From Desulfobacteraceae bacterium UBA2174 (GTDB lineage Bacteria > Desulfobacterota > Desulfobacteria > Desulfobacterales > UBA2174), in assembly GCA_002327445.1 (NCBI GenBank), contig DCWA01000015.1, positions 1-38,723 on the forward strand: a stretch of 38,723 bases of DNA, in the 5' to 3' direction. The translations under genes were made by a program, and so were the position numbers. This document shows positions 15,200 through 22,828 of the stretch, in pieces (positions within the stretch are counted from its first letter, which is position 1; each line of letters starts with the position of its first letter). The notes below the pieces were generated by a model. That model searched no databases, was not told where the DNA came from, and saw nothing but the letters and a program-made list of their open reading frames with translations.

Positions 15200-15612
15200 A
15201 AAGCTACCGCAAGGAAATGTGGTTCGAGATTCCCACCCGCCGGGCTTTTGTCAACATCACCGACGAGGTGCAGCGATGCATCGACGACAGCGGCATCCGG
15301 GAGGGGCTGGCGCTGGTCAATGCGATGCACATCACGGCATCGGTGTTCATCAATGACGACGAAGCCGGGCTTCACCATGACTACGATGTCTGGCTGGAGA
15401 AGCTCGCTCCCCACGATCCGGTGTCCCAATACCGGCACAACGTGGGCGAGGACAACGCCGACGCCCACATGAAGCGCCAGATCATGGGGCGGGAAGTGGT
15501 GGTGGCGGTGACCGGCGGCCGCCTCGATTTCGGCACCTGGGAGCGGATCTTCTACGGCGAGTTCGACGGCCGCCGGCGCAAGCGGGTGCTGGTGAAGATC
15601 ATCGGCGAATAA
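15196..15612 (+). CDS. YjbQ/UPF0047 family protein
   Basis: A 138-residue protein of the YjbQ family (secondary thiamine-phosphate synthase activity has been reported for members, though the physiological role is unsettled). Family blocks visible are ITDEVQRCI, INDDEAGLHHDYDVWLEKLAP, the HxxxxDNADAHMK region and GRLDFGTWERIFYGEFDG. The conserved His and Asp residues cluster as a probable metal or phosphate site. ATG 15196 overlaps the stop of the J-domain gene by four bases. The length is normal for the family. Confidence 0.88.
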   Translation: MKSYRKEMWFEIPTRRAFVNITDEVQRCIDDSGIREGLALVNAMHITASVFINDDEAGLHHDYDVWLEKLAPHDPVSQYRHNVGEDNADAHMKRQIMGREVVVAVTGGRLDFGTWERIFYGEFDGRRRKRVLVKIIGE

Positions 15613-15829
15613 AATTCCCCCACGGGCCGCTCGGCAATCTTGGCCGCCGGCGCTCCAGGCCGCAAAGGTGCGTTCAGGGCGACGCTTGCGGTTGGGAAGG
15701 CGTCGACCCGGAAGCAGGTCCAGCGGCATCTTGCCAATCCGTCTTGGCGGTCTTACCTGTTTGTCCAGTGATTTTTCTCATTCGCGACGAGTTCGCCATC
15801 AATAGCCCCCTTTGTCAAGGAGGTGGATC

Positions 15830-16033
15830 ATGAACGTCAAGGATTGCATCCAGGAAAAACGATCGAGCCGGGTTCTCGGCTTTCTGGCCATACCTTTTGT
15901 TCTCTTTCTCACCGCTCCGCTGATGCTGCTCTTTCCGGTCATCGGCATCGGCGTCGCCCTTACCGGGTTTGTCATCTCGGCCGTGTTCGTTCTGGCGCCC
16001 CAGAGCGCGGAATGTCGATTGATCAGCAAATGA
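15830..16033 (+). CDS. Small two-segment membrane protein
   Basis: A 67-residue protein with a very strong ribosome binding site (AAGGAGGTGG before ATG 15830). After a basic N-terminus (MNVKDCIQEKRSSR) come two hydrophobic stretches (about 16-38 and 40-56), consistent with a membrane hairpin, and a short tail with one cysteine. I recognise no family. It is followed after 132 bp by a universal stress protein gene on the same strand. Confidence 0.6.
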   Translation: MNVKDCIQEKRSSRVLGFLAIPFVLFLTAPLMLLFPVIGIGVALTGFVISAVFVLAPQSAECRLISK

Positions 16034-16047
16034 TCCCCTGGCGCCGC

Positions 16048-16085
16048 CCCCGCGCCGCGCCGGTTCATCCGGAGCCGGCGCGGGG
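16048..16085 (+). other. GC-rich hairpin between the small membrane protein gene and usp
   Basis: CCCCGCGCC and GGCGCGGGG can pair over 9 bp, with a second internal CGCCGG/CCGGCG pairing. No U tract follows, so it is more likely an RNA-stability or pausing structure than a terminator. Confidence 0.35.
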
Positions 16086-16165
16086 AGGGGATTCGGGTTG
16101 GGTCGCATCCGGTGATTTTGGCAGTCATCGTTCAAGGCTCCCTCAGACGCGGGAAGGAGGACGGC

Positions 16166-16615
16166 ATGGAAATCAAGAAGATCCTGTGGCCCACGGATTT
16201 TTCCAGCATCGCCGAAAAGGCGCTGCCTCACGTCAAATCCATCAGCACCCAGTACGGCGCTGAAATCCACGTGTTGTACGTGGTGGAGGACCTCGCCCAT
16301 CATGCCGGCTGGTACGGCGATTTCGAGACCAAGCGCATCGAGGAGCTCCAGGCGCATGCCAACAAGACGGCCACCAAGCGCCTGGCGCAAATCTGCGAAA
16401 AATACCTGGAAGGCTGCCCCCTGTACATCAAACACGTGGCGGTGGGCGACCCGGCCCGGGAGATCCTCAAGCTGGTCGACAAGGAAAAGGTGGATTTGGT
16501 GGTCATGGCCAGTCACGGTGAAAAGGCCCATTTCAAGTTCGGCAGCGTCGCGGAAAAGGTGGTCAAAAACGCGCCGGTACCGGTAACGGTCATTCCGGTG
16601 TCCATGGACGCCTGA
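16166..16615 (+). CDS. Universal stress protein (UspA family)
   Basis: A 149-residue single-domain Usp. ATG 16166 has AAGGAGG 5 nt upstream. It shows the opening KKILWPTDFSSIAEKAL, the nucleotide-site segments VVMASHG and FGSVAEKVVKNAPVPVTVIP, and GDPAREIL. Between the G of ASHG and the following GS there are 7 rather than the more usual 9 residues, so ATP binding (G-x2-G-x9-G-S/T) is uncertain. It is cytoplasmic. Its partner is unknown. Confidence 0.9.
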   Translation: MEIKKILWPTDFSSIAEKALPHVKSISTQYGAEIHVLYVVEDLAHHAGWYGDFETKRIEELQAHANKTATKRLAQICEKYLEGCPLYIKHVAVGDPAREILKLVDKEKVDLVVMASHGEKAHFKFGSVAEKVVKNAPVPVTVIPVSMDA

Positions 16616-16649
16616 CCACCATTGACATGGCGATCGGAGTGCCTTTTCG

Positions 16650-17504
16650 ATGACCGGGTGGCTTGCAGATCACGAGGCCGTCGTGCGCATGGCCTTTTTC
16701 GGGGCGATCTTTGCGGCGGTGGCCCTGGCAGAGATCGCCTTTCCCCGGAGACCCCGCACCATTTCCAGGCGTCGGCGGTGGACCGCCAACATCGGGATCG
16801 TGCTTATCGATACGATGGTGCTGCGCCTTTTGTTTCCGGCCGGGGCGGTGGGCATCGCCTTTTGGGTGCAGCAGCAGGGGTGGGGCCTGCTTGCCGGCGT
16901 GCCGTGGCCGGCCGGGATGGAAATTCTGCTGGCGGTTGTTTTCCTCGATTTCATCATCTACCTGCAGCACGTGATGTTTCATGCGGTGCCGACGCTCTGG
17001 CGCCTCCACATGGTGCACCACGCCGACTTGGACTATGACCTGACCACCGGCACCCGCTTTCATCCCATCGAAATTCTCGTCTCCATGGGGATCAAGGTCA
17101 GCGCGATCATCGTGATCGGCGCGCCACCGGCGGCGGTTCTGGTGTTCGAAATTCTTCTCAATGGCACCGCCATGTTCAACCATGGCAATTTTTTCATTCC
17201 ATTGAAGATCGATCGCCTGCTGCGCTGGCTGGTGGTCACGCCGGACATGCATCGCGTCCACCATTCGGTTTTCCCCAACGAGACCAACAGCAATTACGGA
17301 TTCAACCTTCCCTGGTGGGACCGCCTGATGGGCACTTACAAACCGCAGCCGCGCCTGGGCCATGACGGCATGACCATCGGACTGCATCAATTCCGCGACC
17401 CCCACGCCCTGACCCTCGGCGTCCTGCTGCTGCTGCCCTTTGTGGGCAAACAGGGCGCCTATGCCATCAACCGCAAGAGGGGCGGGGACGGGGAGGGGAC
17501 CTGA
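16650..17504 (+). CDS. Fatty acid hydroxylase / sterol desaturase superfamily membrane protein
   Basis: A 284-residue integral membrane protein with the di-iron histidine clusters of the superfamily: H107-x3-H111, H120-x2-H123-H124, H138, H178 (FNHGNF) and H201-x2-H204-H205. Hydrophobic helices flank the clusters, as in alkylglycerol monooxygenase and C-5 desaturase relatives. Family enzymes use O2 to hydroxylate or desaturate lipids, which is noteworthy in a presumed anaerobe; the lipid substrate is unknown. It follows usp by 34 bp and may be co-transcribed with it. The start at 16650 has GGAG about 10 nt upstream. Confidence 0.88.
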   Translation: MTGWLADHEAVVRMAFFGAIFAAVALAEIAFPRRPRTISRRRRWTANIGIVLIDTMVLRLLFPAGAVGIAFWVQQQGWGLLAGVPWPAGMEILLAVVFLDFIIYLQHVMFHAVPTLWRLHMVHHADLDYDLTTGTRFHPIEILVSMGIKVSAIIVIGAPPAAVLVFEILLNGTAMFNHGNFFIPLKIDRLLRWLVVTPDMHRVHHSVFPNETNSNYGFNLPWWDRLMGTYKPQPRLGHDGMTIGLHQFRDPHALTLGVLLLLPFVGKQGAYAINRKRGGDGEGT

Positions 17505-17525
17505 AAAAATCCTGGATTCGCGAGT

Positions 17526-17867
17526 TCAAGGGGCGGGTTCGATGTGGGTGACCAGGTACTTTCCACCCGCCATTGCCGCCCGGAAGCGAATCTTGTCACC
17601 GGGCTGGAACTTTTCGAGCAGGGCGGGGTCTTCGGCTTGGAACACCATGGTCATGGGCGGCATGTCCAGATTCGGTATCGCTTGATGCCGGATGGTGATC
17701 TTTCCGGTTTCCCGGGCGATTTTGCGAACCTCGCCCAGCGTCCAATCCGTGTCCCCGTCCTCGCCCGCCATCGGCGATGGCCCGGGCCCGGCCGCCCAAG
17801 AGGGGCCGGTCACGCCCGCCAGCAAGATTCCGCACAGCATCAACACGCAGACAAACGGCTGTTTCAT
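17526..17867 (-). CDS. CusF-like periplasmic copper/silver-binding protein
   Basis: A 113-residue exported protein: signal peptide to about residue 26 (PSWAA), then a CusF-type beta-barrel (GEVRKIARETGKITIRHQ...). Metal ligands expected from CusF are H61, M72 and M74 in the DMPPMTM loop. The tryptophan that caps the site in E. coli CusF is replaced by M69, a common variant. It would carry Cu(I) or Ag(I) in the periplasm. ATG 17867 is preceded by GGGAGGG. It is the last gene of the copper operon, 61 bp after the multicopper oxidase. Confidence 0.88.
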   Translation of the reverse strand: MKQPFVCVLMLCGILLAGVTGPSWAAGPGPSPMAGEDGDTDWTLGEVRKIARETGKITIRHQAIPNLDMPPMTMVFQAEDPALLEKFQPGDKIRFRAAMAGGKYLVTHIEPAP

Positions 17868-17928
17868 CGTCACGCCCTCCCGGAATGCGTTTCGTCCTCT
17901 TTTGAACGGTGATGGTGGCCACGTCGGT

Positions 17929-19338
17929 TCAGTGGCCGCCGTGGCCGGGTTTCCGTACCCGCAGTTCAATTGGGGGATGGTCCTGATGCACCCTCGGCAT
18001 GAGATGGCCCCCGGCGGAAGTGCTGCGTTCCGGATCGCTCGAAGCGCCGTCATGGGCATAGGCTCGGGTGCCCGGCGGATGGGAATACCACCCGGGGTCG
18101 CTGTAATCGCCGGGCCGCTGGTCGCGGCGCACCTTCACCACGCTGAACATGCCGCCCATAGCCACGCTGCCGAACGGCCCTTGACCGGTCATCATCGGAA
18201 TGGTGTTGTCGGGCAACGGCATTTCCATTTCGGTCATGTCGGCCATGCCCCGCTCGCCCATGACCATATAATCGGGAATCAGGGCGGTGATGCGACCGGC
18301 CAGGCCGGAGTGATCCACCCCGATGAGGGTCGGCAGGTCGTGGCCCATCGCATTCATCGTGTGATGGCTTTTGTGGCAGTGAATGGCCCAATCCCCTTCC
18401 TCTTCGGCCACAAACTCGATCTGGCGCATCTGACCGACGGCGATGTCCGTGGTGACCTCTGGCCAGCGCGCGCTTTTGAGTATTGGGCCGCCGTCGGTGC
18501 CGGTCACCTGGAACTCATGGCCGTGCAGATGAATCGGATGGTTGGTCATGGTCAGGTTGCCGATGCGGATGCGTACCTTGTCGTGCAGGCGGACGTTGAG
18601 GGGATCGATGCCCGGGAAAATGCGGCTGTTCCAGCTCCAGAGATTGAAATCGAGCATCGTCATGATGCGCGGCGTATAGCTGCCGGGTTCGATGTCGTAG
18701 GCGTTGAGCAAAAACACGAAATCGCGGTCCACCGCGTCGATCAAGGGGTGCCGGCCCTTGGGGTGGGTTACCCAGAAGCCCATCATGCCCATGGCCATCT
18801 GCACCATCTCGTCGGCATGCGGATGGTACATGAAGGTCCCCGGGCGGCGCGCGGCAAACTCGTAGACATAGGTCTTGCCCGCGGGGATCGCCGGCTGGTT
18901 GAGGCCCGCCACCCCGTCCATGCCGTTGGGCAGCCGCTGACCGTGCCAGTGAATGCTGGTGTGCTCCGGGAGGCGGTTGGTGACGAAGATGCGCACCCGG
19001 TCTCCTTCCACCACCTCGATGGTCGGCCCCGGGCTCTGCCCGTTGTAGCCCCACAGATGCGCCTTCATCCCTGGCGCCAGTTCGCGCACCACGGGTTCGG
19101 CCACCAGATGGAACTCCTTGATGCCATTGCGCATGCGCCAAGGCAGGGTCCACCCGTTCAGGGTGACTACCGGATGGTAGGGCCGACCGGTGGGCGGATG
19201 TAGCGGCGGCATGGTCGCCGGGGAGGTCTGCACCACGGGCTCCGGCAGCGCGGCCAATGCGAATCGCCCCATCGCCGAGGCGGCCACCGCCCCGCCGGTG
19301 ATGGCGGCCGTCCTTAAAAATCGTCTACGGGTAGGCAT
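17929..19338 (-). CDS. Tat-exported multicopper oxidase
   Basis: A 469-residue periplasmic oxidase. The Tat signal is RRRFLR (4-9). All four copper-binding blocks are present: HWHG (130-133), HPH (172-174), HPIHLHGHE (267-275) and HCHKSHHTMNAM (320-331), giving a complete type 1 site and trinuclear centre. The sequence after the last block is unusually long (about 135 residues), rich in Met and His and ending PGHGGH, which may bind extra copper, as in CopA/CueO-type enzymes. It probably oxidises Cu(I) or phenolics using O2. The ribosome binding site GGGAGGA is close to ATG 19338. It sits 30 bp after the TolC-like gene. Confidence 0.92.
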   Translation of the reverse strand: MPTRRRFLRTAAITGGAVAASAMGRFALAALPEPVVQTSPATMPPLHPPTGRPYHPVVTLNGWTLPWRMRNGIKEFHLVAEPVVRELAPGMKAHLWGYNGQSPGPTIEVVEGDRVRIFVTNRLPEHTSIHWHGQRLPNGMDGVAGLNQPAIPAGKTYVYEFAARRPGTFMYHPHADEMVQMAMGMMGFWVTHPKGRHPLIDAVDRDFVFLLNAYDIEPGSYTPRIMTMLDFNLWSWNSRIFPGIDPLNVRLHDKVRIRIGNLTMTNHPIHLHGHEFQVTGTDGGPILKSARWPEVTTDIAVGQMRQIEFVAEEEGDWAIHCHKSHHTMNAMGHDLPTLIGVDHSGLAGRITALIPDYMVMGERGMADMTEMEMPLPDNTIPMMTGQGPFGSVAMGGMFSVVKVRRDQRPGDYSDPGWYSHPPGTRAYAHDGASSDPERSTSAGGHLMPRVHQDHPPIELRVRKPGHGGH

Positions 19339-19368
19339 GGCTTCCTCCCAAGGGCGCCTGCGAGCGGA

Positions 19369-20796
19369 TTAATGATTCCGGTCGCCCGCCGCCTCGGGCG
19401 CTCCCGGCGCGCCGACCGTAACCCCTTGCCCCGTTCCCATCATGGCCGCCCTGAGCGCCGCGTCCGCCAGCCAGAACTGTTCCAGGGCATCGATTGCGGC
19501 CATGACGGCGCGCGTCTGTGCACGGGCGTCGGCCAGGAGGTCGAAAATCCCGATCAGCATGCCGTTGTAAAGGAGCACATTCTCCTCGGCCCGCAACCGA
19601 TGCAACGGGATGATCTCCTGCCGGTAATGCCGGGCAATGTCGTAGGCGGTGCGGTAGGCCGAGTACGACTCCCGCAGCCGGGACTCCGTGTCGCGCAGCG
19701 CCGCCTCCAGATCAAAGGCGGCAGCCAGGGTTCCGGCGCTCATGGCCTCGCGCTTCAGGTCGCCTACATCGAAAATCGGGAGCGTCAGCGCCAGCTCGTA
19801 ACCGCGACCGGTCGCCTCCGTGCCTTCCGCCGGGCCGGAAACCGTATCCCGGCGCCCGCCAACTTCCACATCCAGCACATCGGTGACCCGTCTCAGCCCC
19901 TGGGCCTTGGCGGCTGCCCGAAACCGGGCCTGGGCCAGGTGCAGATCGAGATTTCCGGACCGCGCCGCCGCGACCACCTCTTGGGGCGTTCTGGGTGTCG
20001 GCGGCAGATCGGGCAGCCGTTCCGGCAGGACGAGCCGCGGCACCTGGGTTTCGGACAGCCCCAGCCGGCGGATCAACGCCTCCCGCCCGGCCTTGGCCGC
20101 ATGCTTGGCCAGGGAGAGCTGGACGGCCGCATCGGCGTAGAAGTCGTGCTGCCGGAGGCGTTCGCCGGTATTGAAATTGCCCGCCGCCTGCATGCGCCGG
20201 GCCAATTCGGCCGAGGCCTCGGCGGCATCGTGCACCCGGACGGCATGGGAGAGGCGTTCATCTGCCGCCACGGCCCGGATCCATGCCTCGCGTACCGCCG
20301 TGACCTGCACCACCACATCACGCGTCAGGCGAGCCTCCTCGGCGGCGATGCGGGCCTGCGCCACCTCCCGCCGCCATGGGAAGGTCAGCAAATCGGAGAG
20401 ATGGACGCTCAAGAGCCGACCGTATTCGACCTCATCCAGTATCCGGATCCGCTCGAAACTGAATACCGGATTGGCGATGCGGCCGGACTGGGCCGCTTCC
20501 GCGGTGGCGGCCCAGCGGCGCGCCAGCAAGGATTGAAAGCCGGGGCTGTTGACCAGTGCCAGCTCTACCGCTGCCGGTTCAATCAGCACGGCGGACAGCA
20601 GCTCCGACGCCTGTTGCGCCATCGCCGCGCGCGTCGAGGGGTCGCGGGCCAGCGACAACCGGCCGTGGGTGAAGTCCGCCGCCTGCGTGTTGACCTTGGC
20701 CAGGGAGCGGTCAAAATCCACCCCGGTGCAGGCCGAGAGGGTCAGGATCATCGACGCGATCAAAAAACCCCGGGAATGAGCGGCCACGCGAATCAT
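19369..20796 (-). CDS. TolC/CusC-like outer membrane efflux lipoprotein
   Basis: A 475-residue outer membrane factor. The start at ATG 20796 overlaps the upstream stop (ATGA), and the N-terminus then carries a lipoprotein signal (ILTLSAC, Cys23). The body shows the duplicated helical OEP pattern (SDLLTFPWRREVAQARI and LALTLPIFDVGDLKREA), with long Ala/Glu/Arg-rich coiled coils. It would form the outer membrane channel of a metal efflux system. No RND pump or membrane fusion protein gene follows, so it must either work with a pump encoded elsewhere or act with the oxidase and CusF-like protein. Confidence 0.88.
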   Translation of the reverse strand: MIRVAAHSRGFLIASMILTLSACTGVDFDRSLAKVNTQAADFTHGRLSLARDPSTRAAMAQQASELLSAVLIEPAAVELALVNSPGFQSLLARRWAATAEAAQSGRIANPVFSFERIRILDEVEYGRLLSVHLSDLLTFPWRREVAQARIAAEEARLTRDVVVQVTAVREAWIRAVAADERLSHAVRVHDAAEASAELARRMQAAGNFNTGERLRQHDFYADAAVQLSLAKHAAKAGREALIRRLGLSETQVPRLVLPERLPDLPPTPRTPQEVVAAARSGNLDLHLAQARFRAAAKAQGLRRVTDVLDVEVGGRRDTVSGPAEGTEATGRGYELALTLPIFDVGDLKREAMSAGTLAAAFDLEAALRDTESRLRESYSAYRTAYDIARHYRQEIIPLHRLRAEENVLLYNGMLIGIFDLLADARAQTRAVMAAIDALEQFWLADAALRAAMMGTGQGVTVGAPGAPEAAGDRNH

Positions 20797-21101
20797 GGCG
20801 CGCTCCGGTGGGGATGATCCCGCGGCAGCGGTTCGGCACCCGCCGGCTCGGCGGTTTCGGGATCGGCCGCTTCCTCGGCCTCGCGGGCGTAAGCCCGCCA
20901 CCCGCCGATTTCACGCACCCGATCATTGGAATGCCGCCACGATTCTGCTGTCTGGGGCATGTAACCGCGGTAGCCGTCGAATACCGATGCGTGGTCCAGG
21001 ACCGGCGCTTTCGGGTCCGCGGCCACGGGGGTCTCGCCGGCAAAACAGACCGGCGAAAGGGCCACCAAGGACAGCAACAGTATGCAACCCCATCTGGTCA
21101 T
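20793..21101 (-). CDS. Small exported protein of copper efflux operon
   Basis: A 102-residue protein with a signal peptide (MTRWGCILLLSLVAL..., cleavage near FAG, residue 22). The mature part has SVFDGYRGYMPQTAESWR and EIGGWRAYAREAEE, a pattern I associate with small proteins encoded just before CusC-type genes in metal efflux operons; the function is unknown. ATG 21101 has GGAG 8 nt upstream, and the four-base overlap with the next gene indicates translational coupling. It is the first gene of the operon. Confidence 0.65.
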   Translation of the reverse strand: MTRWGCILLLSLVALSPVCFAGETPVAADPKAPVLDHASVFDGYRGYMPQTAESWRHSNDRVREIGGWRAYAREAEEAADPETAEPAGAEPLPRDHPHRSAP

Positions 21102-21132
21102 GGCACAACTCCGCAGCCTCAAATGCGAGCAC

Positions 21133-21158
21133 GGCACGGCAGGGTTCCGTGCCTTTTT
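21133..21158 (+). terminator. Terminator-like hairpin in the copper operon leader
   Basis: GGCACGG and CCGTGCC form a 7-bp stem with a 7-nt loop followed by TTTTT on the + strand. No + strand gene precedes it, so it might stop antisense reading or be a relic. On the minus strand it would be a 5'-leader hairpin. Confidence 0.4.
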
Positions 21159-21309
21159 AGCATCAGTAAGTCAGGCGCGTTGGAAGTCAAGCCAGCCGCC
21201 TTGGCCGTGTGGCTTGCCGAAGGAATTTTCGCGCTTATGATTGCCCCCTTGTCCGGTTCTCGCCGCCGGGTTCAAGGACTGGCCCATTCATCTAGAAAGA
21301 AGTCCGCCG

Positions 21310-22242
21310 ATGATCCGTTTTGGCCTTTGCTGCATCTTTCGTGACGAACCGATCCGATTCCGGCGCACCACGGCCCGCTTCCCGGGTTCGCTGAGCCCGG
21401 CCGACGGCCGCCGGCGCCTGGCCGACCTCTGCCGCCGCAGCGCATCGAGCCTTCAACAGGCCCTGGCCTACTGCCGCGGCGCCGGCATCGGGGCCTTTCG
21501 CATCAACAGCCAGATCCTGCCGCTCAAGACCCATCCGGATTTTGGCTACGCGGTGGCGGATCTGCCCGGAGGCCCGGAGATCGAATCCCTGTTTCGCGAG
21601 GCGGGCCGCTTTGCCCGCGACCACGACATCCGCACCAGCTTTCATCCCGACCAGTTCATCCTGCTCTCCAGCCCCGAGCGGCAGGTGGTGGACCGCAGCG
21701 TGGCCGACCTGGTCTACCAGGCCGAGGTGGCCGAGTGGACAGGCGCGGACGTGATCAACATCCACGCCGGCGGGGTGTACGGCGACAAGCCGGGGGCCCT
21801 GGCACGCCTGGCCGCCCACGTGGCGCGTCTGCCGGATATGGTGCGCCGCCGGCCGACCCTGGAAAACGACGACCGCAGCTACACGCCGGCCGATCTGCTG
21901 CCGGTATGCCGGCAGCTCGATCTGCCCCTGGTCTACGATGTGCACCACCACCGGTGCCTGCCGGACGGTCTCGACGAAGAAACGGCGACGCGAAGGGCCA
22001 TGGCCACCTGGAACCGCGAACCGCTGTTTCATCTCTCGATCCCGGCGGCCGGGTGGGGTGGGAAGGATCCTCGGCCGCACCATGACTATATCGATGCCGC
22101 CGACATGCCGGCCTGCTGGTGCCATCTGGATATCACGGTGGAGGTGGAGGCCAAGGCCAAGGAGCTGGCCGTGGCGCGGCTGATGCAGGATCTGGCCCGG
22201 GCAGATGGGGCCTCGGGCCGATCCCGGCCGTCTTCGGACTGA
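21310..22242 (+). CDS. uvsE: UV damage endonuclease UvsE
   Basis: A 310-residue TIM-barrel nuclease of the UvsE/UVDE family that nicks DNA 5' of UV photoproducts. ATG 21310 gives the canonical start MIRFGLCCIF. Conserved metal-site segments include FRINSQILPL, TSFHPDQFILLSSP, NIHAGGVYGDK, LENDDR and VYDVHHHRC, which supply the His/Glu/Asp ligands. The length is normal. It is divergent from the copper operon and ends 3 bp from the convergent nitroreductase gene. Confidence 0.93.
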   Translation: MIRFGLCCIFRDEPIRFRRTTARFPGSLSPADGRRRLADLCRRSASSLQQALAYCRGAGIGAFRINSQILPLKTHPDFGYAVADLPGGPEIESLFREAGRFARDHDIRTSFHPDQFILLSSPERQVVDRSVADLVYQAEVAEWTGADVINIHAGGVYGDKPGALARLAAHVARLPDMVRRRPTLENDDRSYTPADLLPVCRQLDLPLVYDVHHHRCLPDGLDEETATRRAMATWNREPLFHLSIPAAGWGGKDPRPHHDYIDAADMPACWCHLDITVEVEAKAKELAVARLMQDLARADGASGRSRPSSD

Positions 22243-22245
22243 GCT

Positions 22246-22773
22246 TTACGCGCCGTAGCGCTCGAAGCTGATTTTGGCGCGTTCCAGCGATGAGGGGGCA
22301 TGGGGCTTTTTTCCCTCGGCCGGATAGCCGACGGCCACCATCGCCTCCACTTCCATCGCTGGCGGAATGCCCAGCACTTCGCTGATGTACCGACTCGCGC
22401 TGCGGGTTTCGTCGTGGGGCCGCTGGCGGATCTGGATCCAGCAACTGCCGAGGCCCAGGTCCGCGGCGGCCAGGTGAACGATCAGCGTCGCGATGGCGGC
22501 GTCTTCGACCCAGACATCCGATTTCGCCGGATCGGCGTACACCACCACCGCCAGGGGGGCCTTGGCGAGAAAGGCCGCGCCGTGGGGCTTGGCCTGCGCC
22601 AGGCGGGCGATGGTGTCCGGCGCCGTGACCAACACGAATCCCCAGGGGTTGATGCCCCGCGAGGACGGGGCGCGCAACACCGCTTCCGTCAGCAGCTCGA
22701 TTTTCTCCGGCGCCACCGGACGGTCCAGAAATGAACGGATGCTGCGGCGGCTTCTGAGCAAGTCGATGAACAT
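22246..22773 (-). CDS. Nitroreductase family protein
   Basis: A 175-residue FMN-dependent oxidoreductase. The FMN site is visible as RSRRSIRSF (8-16) and APSSRGINPWGFVLV (35-49), with GLGSCWIQI near 107-115. The ribosome binding site AAGGAG precedes ATG 22773. It lies 55 bp downstream of the sigma-54 activator gene on the same strand and may be co-transcribed, but a link to the adjacent catabolic operon is only suggested. Substrate unknown. Confidence 0.88.
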   Translation of the reverse strand: MFIDLLRSRRSIRSFLDRPVAPEKIELLTEAVLRAPSSRGINPWGFVLVTAPDTIARLAQAKPHGAAFLAKAPLAVVVYADPAKSDVWVEDAAIATLIVHLAAADLGLGSCWIQIRQRPHDETRSASRYISEVLGIPPAMEVEAMVAVGYPAEGKKPHAPSSLERAKISFERYGA

Positions 22774-22828
22774 GATCCTCTCTTCTCCTTTCAGTCAGCT
22801 TGGCTACAATTTTTATCCGATGGCCACT

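Noticed and set aside
22243..22245. Operon between uvsE and the nitroreductase gene
   Set aside because: They are convergent, not co-directional; the 3-bp gap is just tight packing.
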